From: Microstegium vimineum
Taxonomy: Eukaryota; Streptophyta; Magnoliopsida; Poales; Poaceae
Assembly (NCBI GenBank): GCA_022036555.1
Contig: CM039120.1
Coordinates: forward strand, 20,724,350 to 20,788,349
DNA: 64,000 nt
Direction: 5' to 3'
Made by a program: the position numbers and the translations under genes. Shown here piece after piece: positions 11,926 through 24,919 of the stretch (the first letter of the stretch is position 1; each line of letters begins with the position of its first letter). Below the pieces are notes generated by a model that searched no databases, was not told where the DNA came from, and saw nothing but the letters and a program-made list of their open reading frames with translations.

Positions 11926-12960
11926 TTCGGTAGAATATGATGATCCTCAACCAACCATTATGCAAGGTCCAATGACCCGAGCATCAATACGACAACTCAG
12001 TCTAGATGTGAGCTCGTTACTAAGCGGTCATTTTCATATTTTGGAGAATAGATTACTAGCTAATGATGTTATCATGCTTAGGAATAATGGAGACGGTCAA
12101 GAAGTGTTATGGGATATTGGAGAAGGCAAAGAGCTGCAGGAAAGGGCGTCCAACACAAGCCAGAGTTCCAGTCCAACACGACTTTGAGTCAGCCTCAGTC
12201 TGCAGAATCAGTCTGCCTTATACTAGTCACCCACGACGCATTTGGAGTCCGTTTTTGACAAAACAAATATGGATGGAAAGATAATTTGATACGGAAACTA
12301 ATAGAACTGGTATCATATCAAAATTATTTAAGAATTGATAGGAATCGTCAAAACAAGTTGACATACAAAATATTTCCAAACGTTGAGTTGTTGTCTTTTG
12401 GCCTGTTGGGCCTTGTAACGTGTTAGGTCACCTTATAGACGTGAATAGGGGTCCTTGGACGTCCCTTAGCGTATATATTCAGTAGCCGCCGCCCATAGTA
12501 GGGCTCATGTTTTTGCTTAGATTAAATTGGTCACCCACGGATGAGCCTTCAGGGCAAGGTCAACCAAATTAGTGGCACGGTTGATAACCAAAGGAGTTGT
12601 GGTGCTAAGATTGCAGGGCTCGGGTCTTTCGATCTGAAGCCGGGTCGATGTGTCATTCTCCGTGACAACGATAGTTATCTTGAGCTCGACGGAAGATCGG
12701 GAACCACGTCCCCATCAAGTGGTAATCAGAGCTTTAGGCATATTGTCAGGTTTACATCTATCTCTTACTTTACGTCAAGTGTTTTTACCTTCGTCCCATA
12801 GTCTAGTGTCATATTTTTTTCCTCCTAAACCTTCCGCATTATAGCCTCTACATATTTCGGTTTCAGAGTCCGTAGTGTTGAGTTTGTGTCCTAGTCAAGA
12901 TCTTGTTGTTGGTTAGGTCATTAGAGTCCATTTCATGTGTTTAATCCACCGTTTTTTCAT
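11926..12960 (+). mobile_element. Gypsy polyprotein tail, LTR and primer-site remnant
   Basis: From 11955 the translation GPMTRASIRQLSLDVSSLLS and later DVIMLRNNGD matches the C-terminal tail seen in some grass gypsy polyproteins (GPMTRARARQL...). It is followed by LTR-like sequence with a TATATATTC box near 12471-12479. At 12718-12730 there is a primer-site-like GTGGTAATCAGAGC, after which leader-like sequence continues. A tail, one LTR and a fresh primer site in a row suggests a tandem or recombined element. LTR start not located. Confidence 0.4.
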
Positions 12961-13640
12961 ATCAGACCCTAGCCACACCGCATCTTCCTTTCGTTTTGTT
13001 ATTAATTCGGGGTCAATTTTAAATTGGTCATAACTTTTATATATGAACTCGGATTGAGTTAATTTAAACAAAAATTATAGGAAAAAGATTTGATGAGAAT
13101 TGATGTTTATTTTGGGACAAAGCAATTATATCATATTATTATTGAATAACGAAACACAGGGGACTTTGGCGGTCTATTTTGTTATGATGACAATCACAAT
13201 ATTATATTCATATATCATATATGTAAAATACATGTAACATACAGAACTAAACATATCCTACATATTTTATGCACGTTAAAGAGTTAGAAAGTAAAAAAAA
13301 CATGCCCGTTAAATAGTTTAAAGTACAAAATTAAAAAATAAAGGACTCAAATGAGAACATAAAAGTAGTAGTAGCTGTAGGTTGTACTCCTACTACTACG
13401 CGCAAAGGCAAAGCAAGGCTGAGAGCACGCAAGCACAGCAGGCTGGTCACCAGTAGATTTAGAGTCATGGAAATTAGCCAGGAATGGAGAGGGATGAGCA
13501 AAGACTGACACAATAGGCTAAATAACATTTGTGCTTTACAAAATTCATGAAGGCCACGGAGGCCCGGCGCCCAGCTTGGCCCCAAGGTAGCTCTGCCGGT
13601 GCACGGTACTGCCCCTAAGCTGTTGCAGGTATTTGTTGTA
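12961..13640. other. Intergenic sequence, no feature recognised
   Basis: AT-rich to 13330, then moderately GC-rich. The short ORFs here have no recognisable content. Confidence 0.4.
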
Positions 13641-13644
13641 ATTG

Positions 13645-14363
13645 TATAGGAGTTCTTTGGCTAGGCTTTTGGCTGTGGCTTTTGTCCTCAAAAGCCAAAA
13701 CCTCAACCAAAAGACTCAAAAGCCGTTTTTGTCTTAGTACAAATCCAAAAACACCTAGACCCCTGCTTTCATTGGCTTTTGGGGTAAAAAATTTATCCTC
13801 TCGTTATGAAAGGTAACGATTCGTTTTTTCTTTCTTCGTCAACACCCGTCGACCTCCCTCTCTAGCGAGCGCCTCGCCACTCCGACCAGCAGCTTGTCCG
13901 CGGCATCCCCTTCCTCTCCGCCGAGCCCCTCTCCGTACGTATATACCTCACGAGTACAATTACATTGTACTTGTTACTACTATATACCAAATACAGAGAA
14001 AGGCAGGAAACAATACATATCCCATTCTGGCGACCCCGCAGTCCCCGGGCGTGGCCCCTACAGGAGCGGCCGGGAGAGCCACCTCCCCACTCTGGTGGGC
14101 GAGCGTGGCCGGACCCGTAGGGCGCGCACGGCCGGCTCCTGTGGGCGCACGGCGGACAGACACGACTAGCGGGCAAGGGCGGGAATCCTCGGTGGCGAGA
14201 GGAAGAAAATCCAATGTGTCCATGACACGTGGGGTCCGCTTGTTAAAGAGACCAGCTTTTCCAAAAGCCACAATTGTTTAACCAAACAGACTTTTCCAAA
14301 AGCCATGGTTCATATTCCACAACAACTTTTTAAAAAGTCATAGTCCACAACTGGTTTTTCCAA
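13645..14363 (+). mobile_element. DNA transposon-like element E1, left part (right end at 27565-27600)
   Basis: The left terminus near 13651 carries TTTGGCTAGGCTTTTGGCTGTGGC. The complementary end CAAGGCACAGCTCAACCGAA lies at 27572-27591, after the MULE and everything inside it. Subterminal sequence (GTACAAATCC...CACCTAGACCCCTGC at 13738-13770) matches element E2 at 34468-34500. The centre (13850-14210) is GC-rich without a convincing protein. It looks like a non-autonomous hAT- or MITE-like element; the superfamily is not settled because no clean TSD was found. Confidence 0.45.
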
Positions 14364-14519
14364 GAGCCTTTTCCCGCTATGCCATTGTGAAAGTTGTCCA
14401 ATCCCCCTGTCAGCGTGTTTTTCTATCTTTTCCTCTAAACCATTCCGTCTGAAATTGCTCCTAACGGTGGCTAACGGTTGTGCGAAAAGACGTCACTACC
14501 CTTAGTCCTTTTCTTGCTC

Positions 14520-14588
14520 TCTCATGACCTCACTGGTACTCTCTCTCTCTTCCTTATCCCTTCCTCTCTCTCTCTCTCTCTCTCTCCG
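14520..14588 (+). repeat. (CT)n microsatellite in the MULE
   Basis: A long CT-dinucleotide tract, interrupted by CCTTATCC, lies just inside the left MULE arm. Confidence 0.8.
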
Positions 14589-14635
14589 TTCACGAGCAGC
14601 AGGTGAACACGTCGCGAGCGGGGACGGCGAGTGGC

Positions 14636-16514
14636 TGAAAGATCTCTAGTGTTTTGGATAATTGATGAAACCTAAGTACTAACCTAGCTCGAAGTGTTGA
14701 GTAGGTATAGCACACTATGGAGAAGATGAAGGAGACAAGTGATGGAGCAAGGTGGAGGCTAAAGAGAAAGCCATCTAGAATCTCACACTTGGAGAAGGAG
14801 GAGACCCTAAGATCTATACAAGGCAAAGGTATAAGCTAGGGCTTTTTGGTTTGGTGATCAAGACACCTAGTGGGTGTGATCACATTTAGGATAGGTAACC
14901 GTACTATAAAGAGGAGAAAATAGTTAGTGGTTACAACTATCGAGTGCCATTAGGTGATCATCCTTTTGCATTGCATATAAAACCTAATGAGCAATCCTTG
15001 TAAAACTTGATAAAATATGTCACACACATGCACAAGTCAGTGAAACACTTGGTGGTGGCACATGAGAAGCAAGGGAAGCAAAGAGAAGAGAAAACAGCTC
15101 AAGACACAGCGTCGGAGCAGTTTGCATAGGAGCTCCGGACCAAGGCGAGTGGTCTGGTGGCTGCTCCTAGCACTGGCCTGGCAATAGAGGAAGCGTCGGA
15201 CCAGTGCTCAGATGAGGCTCCGGACCATAGGCGAGTGGTCCGGTGGCTCGATCCAGATTCAGCAGAAGACTAAGACAGGCGTCGGACTAGTCTGCTTGGT
15301 CCGACGGTCAGGTCGGGAGCTCGGGTGCTCCCTGCGTAAAATTGACAAGACTCGGTGGAAGCTCCGGACCACTCGGTATGGTCCGGTGGCCTAGTCCGGA
15401 GGTGAAGTCCGGAGGTCAGTTGCTTACTGGGTTCAGAGTTTTGGCTGAGGCAAAGCATCGGACCAGGCGTCGGACCAAGGCGTCGGACCAAGGCAAGTGG
15501 TCCGACGGTGCCTGTTTCATCGCGCCAACGGTCGAAATTCAAAGCGTCGGACCACTCGCTATGGTCCGACGGTGGTGACTAAAAGAGGTCCGGTGGTCAC
15601 GTTTTCTGCAGCTCCAAGTGCATAACGGCTAGTTTCTTTGACGAGGCTATTTAAGGGTATGTGACTGGTTGAAGGAACCTCTCTTGGACATTTGGCTATT
15701 GCATACTCTTGTGAGCAAAACCACACAGACTCCCACTCATCTCTTAGTTGATTGTTCATCCATTTGAGAAGATAGAGTGATCAAGTGCATTGCATGAGTG
15801 ATTCATCCTAGTGGCACTTGGGAGTTGATACCGCTGCTGTGATTCTTGTTACTCTTGGTGATTGCCATCACCTAGATGGTTTGGAGCAAGCGGTGTGGAT
15901 TTGAGAAGCTTGGTGATTGTGCTTCGTCGACCACAAGTGAAGATTGTGAGGGGTTCTTGTGCCTTCCCCGCGGGAGATCGCAAAGGTAACTCTAGTGGAT
16001 TGCGCGTGTCATTGAGTGCCCTCTCTTGTGTTGGTTGTGCGGCACCTGGTGACGGGTTTGGCGTGTGATACCAATTAGCGCGTGAACCTCCAAGTGAGTG
16101 AGCCGACACAACGAGGATGTAGCTAGTTGGCAAACTAGCGAACCTCGGGTGAAAAATCAAGTGTCAACCTCTTGTTCATCATTGTGATTGATTGGGTTGC
16201 TTGGAGTTCACTTGATTGGCTCATTACCTCGACACGGCGGTATAATCACTCCTTCCATCTTTGCATTACCTTATTCATACTTGCTTAGTATATTACGTTG
16301 TGCCTAGAGGGCTACTACACTTGAGTAGGAATTGGATGTGCTTAGAGCTATATTAGGCTAGCATTGTTGGGTAGGAGACTTCGCAAACCCCCATTAGGCT
16401 AGCGCAACATTCGCTTTGCTATCTTATTATCTAACTTGTTGTTGAGAATTGTTTTCATATTTCGTTTAGGCTATTCACCCCCCCCCCCCTCTAGCCTTGG
16501 GATAGGACCTTTCA
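14636..16514 (+). repeat. 5' LTR of Copia B (1879 bp)
   Basis: Bounded by TG...CA. A TATA-like TATTTAA lies at 15648-15654. An array of GTCGGACC/GGTCCGGTGG motifs runs from 15110 to 15600, and a poly-C run sits near 16480. The 3' LTR lacks a few short motif repeats seen here. Confidence 0.92.
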
Positions 16515-16516
16515 AG

Positions 16517-16528
16517 TGGTATCAAAGC
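16517..16528 (+). promoter_or_regulatory. Primer-binding site of Copia B
   Basis: TGGTATCAAAGC lies two bases after the LTR, the initiator-Met tRNA type. Confidence 0.88.
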
Positions 16529-16571
16529 TAGTACACAGTTGATTTGAGGCTTAACAACCTACGGTGTGATC

Positions 16572-19500
16572 ATGGCTCATATCAACAACATGAAGAAACC
16601 ACCAAGATTTGATGGTTCCAACTATGACTATTGGAAGGTCAAGATGACCGCACACATCAAGTCAATTAGCCGGAAGGTGTGGCTTGTGGTGGACAAGAAG
16701 TTTGAGGTTGCCAATGTGGAGGCTCCAACTCCACAAGAGGAAGAGAAGCTTCAACACAATGACATTGCTCTTAGTGCCATCCATGAGGCTCTTGATGAGA
16801 AGGTCTTTGAGCAAATCAAGAATCTAGAGAGTGCTCATGAGGCTTGGAAGAATCTTGAGGAATCATTTGAGGGCACACAAGCCGTCAAGGGATCTAAGGC
16901 ATACATTCTCAAGGAGAAATTTGCAAGCTTCAAGATGAAGGGTGATGAAAATGTGTCGGAGATGTTCCATCGGCTACAAGTGCTAGTAAATGATCTCACG
17001 GCTCTTGGTGAGAAGGTTGAGGACAAGGACTTCTCTCACAATTTCTTGAGGTGTCTTCCATCCTGGTTTGACACACTTGTGGCCTTGATTGTGAGAAGTG
17101 GGCTAGACACCATGACTCTGAATCAAGTCTTGGGAGATGTGATGACTCAAGATGCCTATCAGGAGAACAAGGAAGAAGATGTCAAGAAGGAAGACAAGAA
17201 GGATGAGAAGAATAAGAGTGTAGCATTCAAAGCTACATCATCATACAAGAGCAAGGGCAAGAGCAAGATTGAAGAATCTAGTGAAAGTGAAGACCAAAGT
17301 GCTAGTGATCTTGATGAAGAGGAAATGGCTCTCTTTGTGAGGAAATTTGGGAGATTCATGAAGAAGTGCTATGGTGCAAGAAGAAAGAAGACTTCTTTCA
17401 AGAATCATGATGAACCAAGGAAGTGCTTCAAGTGTGGAAGCTTTGATCATCTCATTGCTCATTGTCCTTACAATAGTGACAAGGATGATGATGATCACAA
17501 GAAGAGAGGCAATAAAGAGAAGAAGCCCCTATTTGACAACAACAAGAAGAAGAAGAAGAAGGGCTACTCTCATATTGTCACTTGGGATAGTGATTCTTCT
17601 TGTGGTGATGATAGTGATCAAGAAAAGAAGACCACTACCAAGAAGAAGGCTTTTGCAAGTATTGCAATGAGGGATAAGATCTCTCTATTTGACACTCCAT
17701 CATCATGCTTCATGGCTAAGTCCACTAAGGTATTTTCTCATGATGAGAGTGAAAGTGAGAGCGATAGTGATAGTGAGGAGCCCTCAAAGGAGGAACTCAT
17801 GGATATGCTTGAGCAAGCTAAGGATTACATTGACAAGAAGAGGAAGGAGTGCAAGGAATTGTGCAAGGCTAAAAGGTATAGGTATGGCTATAGGGGGGTG
17901 AATAGACTAATTAAATTTTCTACAACAACACGTAGAAAACTTGTTAGAATAAAACACAACAATAAGCAAGTTTGCTATAGCTCTAAGGTTAGGCAAGCCA
18001 CCTACCAATTCTAGTTACTAGCAAGATATATTCTATGTCACACACAAGAGCTAGATAACTAGTGCTACATTACTAAGCTAGAGGCTCTACTTTGCAAGAA
18101 TGTAAAGAATGTAATGCAAAGCAAGAGATAGAATGGTTATACCAACATGAAGAGATAAGCCAATAGATAACCAATCAATCACAAGATGAATCCTCGGTAG
18201 AGAGACAATGAGACACTATATTTTTTACCAAGGTTCACTTGTTTGCCAACAAGCTAGTCCTCGTTGTAGCGATACACCCACTTGGAGGTTCACGCGCTAA
18301 TTCGCAATCCAAGCCAAACCCGTTCAAGGGTGCCGCACAACCAACACAAGATGGGGATCCCCAAGCTACGAGCAATCCACTAGAGATACCTTTCGCGAAT
18401 CTCCCGCGGGGTAGGTTCAAGAACCCCTCACAATCCACCGATCGGAGCCGGAGACAATCACCTTCCTCCGCTCAACGATCCTCGTCACACCAAGCCGTCT
18501 AGGAGGTGGAAACCTCCAAGAATAACAAGAGCTCAGCGATGACGATGATCACCAAGTGCCACTAGAATGCAATCAAAGAGCAATGCACTTGGATTCACTC
18601 AAACTCTCATGAAATGATCAACTATGTCAATGAGATGAGTGGTGGAGCTTCTCACAAGCAAGCACATGTGTGTGAATGAATAGAATGTGCAAGAAGTTGC
18701 CCAAAGGGCCGACCATATCACCTTATATAGCCCACACCCACACACTAGCCGTTTCCACCCTTTTTCCTCTTCTCTACGTACCTCCGGACGCAGATTTCAC
18801 ATAGGGTCCGGACCATCATCTGCGTCCGGACCCAATGCTAGCCGAGAGCCAACGGCTCTGCACAGTCCTCCGGTCGCAGGATCCTGACGCACCCGAGTTG
18901 TCGTCCGGACCAACGCTCCTGTGTTCGGTCTGCCTTTGATTCAAACGGCCGCTTTCCCGCCTGAGCCACAGCCTACCACGTAGCTCCGGTCGCTACTGTT
19001 CATAGGGTCCGGACCCGCTGTAACCAGCATCCGAAAATAAACTCCAGAGAACCCGAGAGCTTCACCGAGCAGACATCACCTCCGGACGCAAGTCCGGTTC
19101 ACCAACCGGACCAACATTCTGCGTTCGGACCTTCACTCCAGAGAGGTACTAGAGAAAACCGGAGTCCGGACGCGCGTCCGGACCGCAAACATCGTCCAGA
19201 TCCTCTCCTCAGCCAGGCATGCTAGGGTATGCCTCCGGACCCATCACCGATGGTCCGGATCGGCCATGTACCCTGCGTCCTGACCACTGTCTAAGGCTCT
19301 TTTGAGCTGCCCAACACTTCTCCAACTTCTCCCAACTTCTTCCAAGCTTCCAAGAACCAACACTAAGTGATCCCAACACTTGTGCACGTGTGTTAGCTTT
19401 TAGTTCACAATTATTTTGGATTTAGTTGGATGTTTCCACTAGTTCAATTGATTTTAATGCAATGCATATGAACCTAGTGGCACATGATAACCGCAATCAT

Positions 19501-20524
19501 ACTTAAGAGCTCCCTCCTTGATAGTATGGCTATCTATCCTAAATGTGATCACATCCTCTATGATGTCTTGATCACCAAACCCAAAATGGTTCCTAGCAAT
19601 CACCTTTGCCTTCACACCATTTTCCTTTCCACCACCATGCTAGAGCTTGTGTCATCCACTTGATCCACCTTGCTTCATCACATGGTATGTACCAACCTAT
19701 CTCATGATTCACACTTAGAGATCAAGGTTAGTACTTAGGTGGGTTTCATCAATTACTCAAAACCAAAACACAGGGGGACTCTCAAAGGCCAATGTGGTTC
19801 TTGAGCAAAACCTTGATGAGGCATAGCATCTCATGAGAGGCTAATGGAAGGCCATGAGAAGCTAGTGAAGTCTCACACTAAGCTTGAAAGAGCTCATTCC
19901 TCCCTCCTTGACCAAAGTAAGAAGGAGATTGCTCAAACATGTCACATGGGAGTTACTTGTGATATTCTTGATGAATCTTTCTATACTCCTATCATTGTTG
20001 ATCCCACTAACCCCTCTTGTAGCACTACCACTTCTACTTCATCTACTAGTGATGGTTTCACTTGTGATGCCTCACTAATGGTGGAAAATGAAACCCTCAA
20101 GAAGGAGGTTACATAGATCAATCACTCCTTAGCTAAGGCTTATGGAGGTGAGGACCACTTGCTTATGTGCTTGGGTAGCCAAAGAGCATCTCTCTACAAA
20201 GAGAGATTGGGCTATACCCCCAAGAAAGGCAAGGCCGCCTTTGTTTCTCACAAAACTCATTTTTTGAAGAACACCGGTAGCTATTGCAAGAGTTGCAAGC
20301 AAGTTGGTCACAATGAGCAAGAATGCAAGAACAAGAAGGCCAAACAAGATGTATCCTCCATGAGAGTTGATTCATTCTATGTACTTTACAATGGTACAAA
20401 TGGTGTTCATGCCAAGTTTGTTGGTGCTCCATGGATGACTTCAAAGAAGTCCATTTGCGTACCAAAATCTTTGGTAACTAACCTTGGAGGACCCAAGCAA
20501 GTTTGGGTACCTAAAAAGAATTGA
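16572..20524 (+). pseudogene. Copia B gag, split by solo LTR S
   Basis: ATG at 16572 (MAHINNMKKPPRFDG) opens a gag with the copia N-terminal block YDYWKVKMTAHIKS and the knuckle CFKCGSFDHLIAHC near 17428. Lys/Ser/Asp-rich stretches follow. At 17869 the frame runs into solo LTR S and picks up about 50 foreign residues before a stop at 18012-18014. Gag sequence resumes after 19789 (LERAHSSLLDQSKKEI) with stops near 19828, 19840 and 20114. A second CCHC knuckle CKSCKQVGHNEQEC lies near 20290, and the frame ends with TGA at 20522. Two knuckles and a long linker match the gag of element A. Confidence 0.85.
17870..19784 (-). mobile_element. Solo LTR S (copia-type, 1915 bp) inside gag of B
   Basis: Identical 5-bp repeats AAGGC flank it at 17865-17869 and 19785-19789, and gag coding sequence stops and resumes exactly there. 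On the minus strand it starts TGAGAGTCCCCCTG and ends CCTATACCTTTTA (TA instead of the usual CA). A TATA box (CTATATAAGG on the minus strand) is near 18722-18731. GTCCGGAC-type motifs are dense at 18780-19265. There is no internal region, so this is a recombined solo LTR. A related fragment is at 37966-38603. Confidence 0.88.
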
Positions 20525-20536
20525 TATCTCTTGTAG

Positions 20537-23500
20537 GTCAATTACAAAGCCGGAGGGAGGCATTGGGTGCTTGATAGTGGGTGCACTCAACACATGACCG
20601 GTGATGGAAGGATGTTCAACTCAATCAACCAAGATAATACACAAGGCTTTGATAGTATCACATTTGGTGACAATGGCAAAGGCAAGGTGAAAGGGCTTGG
20701 GAAGATTGCTATCTCCAATGATCTAAGCATTATCAATGTGCTTCTAGTAGAAAGGCTTGAGTTCAATCTATTGTCAGTTGCCCAATCGTGTGATCTCGGC
20801 TTCAAGTGCATCTTTGGAGTGGAGGATGTGGAAATCATTAGTGTAGATGGTTCAAACATGATCTTCAAGGGATTTCGGTATGAGAACCTCTATCTAGTGG
20901 ATTTCAATGCTAGTGAGACCCAACTCTCGACATGTCTCATCTCAAGATCTAGCATGGGATGGTTATGGCATAGAAGGCTTGGACATGTTGGCATGAAGCA
21001 ATTAAACAAGCTAATCAAGCATGATCTAGTGAAGGGCTTAAAGGATGTCACATTTGAGAAGGACAAGCTATGTAGTGCATGTCAAGCCGGAAAGCAAGTT
21101 GGCAACACTCATCCAAAGAAGAGCATCATGAGTACAAGCAAACCTTTTGAGTTATTGCACATGGATCTCTTTGGGCCAACAACTTACTTGAGCATTGGTG
21201 GCAACAAGTATGGTTTTGTGATAGTGGATGACTTCACAAGATACACATGGGTATTCTTCTTGAGTGACAAAAGTGACACATTTAATATCTTCAAGTCATT
21301 TGTCAAGAGGTGTCAAAATGAGTTTGAAACAACTATCAATAGAGTTAGAAGTGACAATGGGAGTGAGTTCAAGAACACAAGAATGGAAGATCTTTGTGAT
21401 AACTTTGGAATCAATCATCAATTCTCTCCATAGTACACTCCTCAATCCAATGGGATAGTTGAAAGGAAGAATAGAACTTTGATTGGCATGGCAATATCAA
21501 TTCTAAGTGAATACAATGTTAGTGATTCTTTTTGGGCCGAAGCTATCAATACGGCTTGCTACTCTAGCAACCGTCTCTATTGCCATGGAATGCTTGAGAA
21601 GATTCCCTATGAGCTATTGAATGGAATAAAACCAAACATTGCCTACTTTAGGGTGTTTGGATGCAAGTGCTATATCTTGAAGAAGGGAACAAGGTTGAGC
21701 AAGTTTGAAAAGAAATGTGATGAGGGATTTCTACTTGGTTACTCAACATCTAGCAAGGCTTATAGAGTATGGAACTTGACTAGCGGCATTCTTGAGGAAG
21801 TGCATGATGTGGAATTTGATGGAAATCAAGGCTCTCAAGATGAAGAAGAAAACTTAAATGATGTGAGAGGTGACAAGTTGGTCAATGCTATGAAAGATAT
21901 GGATATTGGTGACATTAGACCAAGACAAGTCCAAGATGAAGATGAAGATCAAGTAACCATTCCAAGTGATCAAGCTAGTGGTTCTCCAACTCAAGATCAA
22001 GCAAATGCAAGTGACGATCAAGTTCAAGATAGTTCATCATCTCAACCAAACAACATCAACATACAAGTGCTCCAACCTACCAATATTGCAAGAGATCATC
22101 CTTTTGATCAAGTGATTGGAGGCATTCAAAGTGGTGTTCAAACAAGATCAAGATTGGCTTCATTTTGTGAGCATTATTCTTTTGTCTCATAATTTGAGCC
22201 AACCAAGATTGATGAAGCTTTGAAGGATGTTGATTGGATCAATGCTATGTATGAAGAGCTCAACAACTTCACAAGGAATCAAGTTTGGGAATTGGTAGAA
22301 AGACCAAAGAATCACAATGTCATTGGACCAAATGGGTTTTCAAGAACAAGCATGATCAAGATGGAATAGTGGTGAGGAACAAAGCAAGACTAGTAGCTCA
22401 AGGTTACTCTCAAGTTGAAGGTCTTGACTTTGGGGAAACATATGCTCCGGTGGCAAGATTAGAGGCAATTAGAATCCTATTGGCGTATGCTTGTGCACAC
22501 AATATCAAGCTATATCAAATGGATGTCAAGAGTGCATTCCTAAATGGGTATATCAATGATGAGGTGTATGTTGAGCAACCACCCGGTTTTGAAGATGCTA
22601 AGAAGCCCGACCATGTATTCAAGCTCAAGAAGGCTCTTTATGGGTTGAAGCAAGCACCTAGAGCATGGTATGAGAGATTGAGAAGCTTTCTCCTCTCAAA
22701 GGGGTTCAAGATGGGTTTGGTTGATACTACCCTATTCACCAAGAAGATTGGAAATGACTTGTTCATCTTGCAAATCTATGTGGATGGCATTATCTTTGGA
22801 TCTTCAAATCAAGACTTTTGTGAAGAGTTTGGGGAGATGATGGCTAATGAATTTGAGATGTCAATGATTGGTGAACTTAGTTACTTCCTTGGACTTCAAA
22901 TCAAGCAAATGAAAAATGGTACATTTGTGAGTCAAGGCAAGTACATCAAAGATATTATGAAGAAGTTTGGGCTAGAAGAAGCTAAAGGCATTAGTACTCC
23001 CATGGGGACTAATGGACATTTGGATAGTGACTCAAGTGGCATGATGGTAGATCAAACACTCTATCGGTCTATGATTGGAAGCTTATTATATGTGACCGCC
23101 TCAAGACCGGATGTCATGTTTAGTGTATGCATGTGTGCAAGGTTTCAAGCATCTCCTAGAGAGTCATTTGAAAGCCACAAAGAGGATATTGAGATATCTC
23201 AAACATACACAAGAGGTTGGACTTTGGTTTCCAAAGGGGTCAAGATTTGAATTGATTGGATATTTGGACTCCGACTATGCGGGTTGCAAAGTGGATAGAA
23301 AGAGCACTAGTGGTACATGTCAAATGTTGGGAAGGTCACTAGTCTCATGGTCATCCAAGAAGAAAAATAGTGTGGCACTCTCAACCGCCGAAGCTGAATA
23401 CATAAGTGTGGGGAGTTGTTGTGCACAACTATTGTGGATGAAAGCCACTTTGGATGACTATGGAATTCAATTCAAGAAAGTCCCATTGCTTTGTGATAAT

Positions 23501-23728
23501 GAAAGTGCGGTAAAGCTTACCAACAACCCCGTCCAACACTCAAGAACAAAGCACATAGATGTGAGACATCACTTCATAAGAGATCATCAACAAAAGGGTG
23601 ACATTTTTATTGACAATGTGGGCACCGATGATCAATTAGCCGACATATTCACCAAGCCACTTGAGGAAAAGAGGTTTTGCAAGTTAAGGAATGAGTTGAA
23701 CATTTTGGATTTCTCTAACATGAGTTGA
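20537..23728 (+). pseudogene. Copia B pol: protease, integrase, RT, RNase H
   Basis: Protease LDSGCTQHMTGDGRMF at 20570; GAG-pre-integrase WLWHRRLGHV and CSACQAGKQ; integrase LLHMDLFGPTTY, RSDNGSEF and, beyond a stop, QSNGIVERKNR; RT from WVFKNKHDQDG with YQMDVKSAFLNGY; RNase H DSDYAGC, STAEAEY, DQLADIFTKPL, ending at 23726-23728. Lesions: TAG at 21431-21433, TAA at 22190-22192, a 1-nt loss near 22327, and a frameshift near 23165. The RT active site reads YVDG at about 22780 where copia elements have YVDD, so a catalytic Asp is gone. Order and sequence are copia. Confidence 0.9.
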
Positions 23729-24919
23729 TGCACCCCACCTATGACATGCCTCTACTCCAACATAGAAAGGTATAATTGATTGACATATATTCATCCTTTG
23801 CTAGTCTTGTGTAGAAGCATATAGCCATCACTCATGATAGGCTCATTCATGAAAATCAAATAATTTCTATGTACATATGACATCACTATAGTTTCTATGA
23901 GTTAATTGATCTAGTGATGCCATATGACATGTTGATAAGCTTGGAACCTCACATGTTTAGTCTAGAATGCTTATTCTTGTACTTAACCAACATGGCCAAG
24001 ATAACCATTGCAAGATGTGTGAAGAAGCTTGTCCACGGTTTAAACCATGTTAAGTTTCTAGGACAAGTAATCTAGGTTGAATCAAAATTGATAATTCACC
24101 TCACTCCTTTTTCTATATTGACTTGATAAACAAATCTCTCTAAGTATCCTCAAGTGATACATGTTACTACAAGTGGTTTCCTTTGTGGTAATGTGTGATA
24201 AAGGGGGAGAAATTGTGTTAAAATGATAGATAAAGAGGGATAAATATAAAGGGGGGAAATGTTTAAAATGAGAAACATGATAATAGAAAAGAAACAAGTG
24301 GAATCTAGAAATAGGGGGAGAAATAAGATTTTGGAAAAATGAAAAATTAAAATTTGAGCACACAAGTAGGGGGAGCAAGCCTATGAACAATTTGTTGCAT
24401 TTGAATGTGCATTCACTCATATGCTTGCTTGCATTGAAGTTATAGTACTTTTCAAGTGGTTTCTTGCTTATGTGGTGCATGACTAGTTGTAATCTTGATT
24501 GATGAATTGATCACTAGCATGCATAGGAAGTTAGCTAGATATCCCTTCTTGGTTAATTTGTATTGTTTCCAATTGGTATCAAGATAACCATGTCGCTAAG
24601 GGTAAAATGAAAGGCGCACTTCGATTGGTATCACGCTTCAAAGGTCTACTCTTAAAACCTTAGCATCATGCCATAGCTTGCTAGTTGTTCACCCCTCCCA
24701 AAGTTCTATCTAAGCATGTGTGCAAAGCTTGTTTCTTACTCACAAGTAGTGCACACATGTAGGGGAGTTAACACTATCAAACCAACTTAGAAATGATTGA
24801 CCACCTTCTTTTATCCTTGAGAATGCTTTCAAGCGGTATCAATCATTTCGGGTTGAAATCAAAATCATATTTCATATCATTTTATATGGGTTGTCATCAA
24901 TTACCAAAAAGGGGGAGAT
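23729..24919 (+). promoter_or_regulatory. 3' non-coding region of B with multiple polypurine tracts
   Basis: GGGGGAG-type tracts occur at about 24203, 24251 (GGGGGGAAA), 24313 and 24368, and finally at 24906-24919, directly before the 3' LTR. Repeated upstream polypurine tracts of this kind are a known hallmark of the Sirevirus genus. No env-like ORF is evident. Confidence 0.75.

Noticed and set aside
13138..13330. AT-rich stretch considered as a scaffold/matrix or origin region
   Set aside because: No motif supports it beyond base composition.
24082..24480. 132-codon minus-strand frame in the 3' region of B, as a possible env-like gene
   Set aside because: It is the complement of A/G-rich polypurine tracts and runs opposite to the element.
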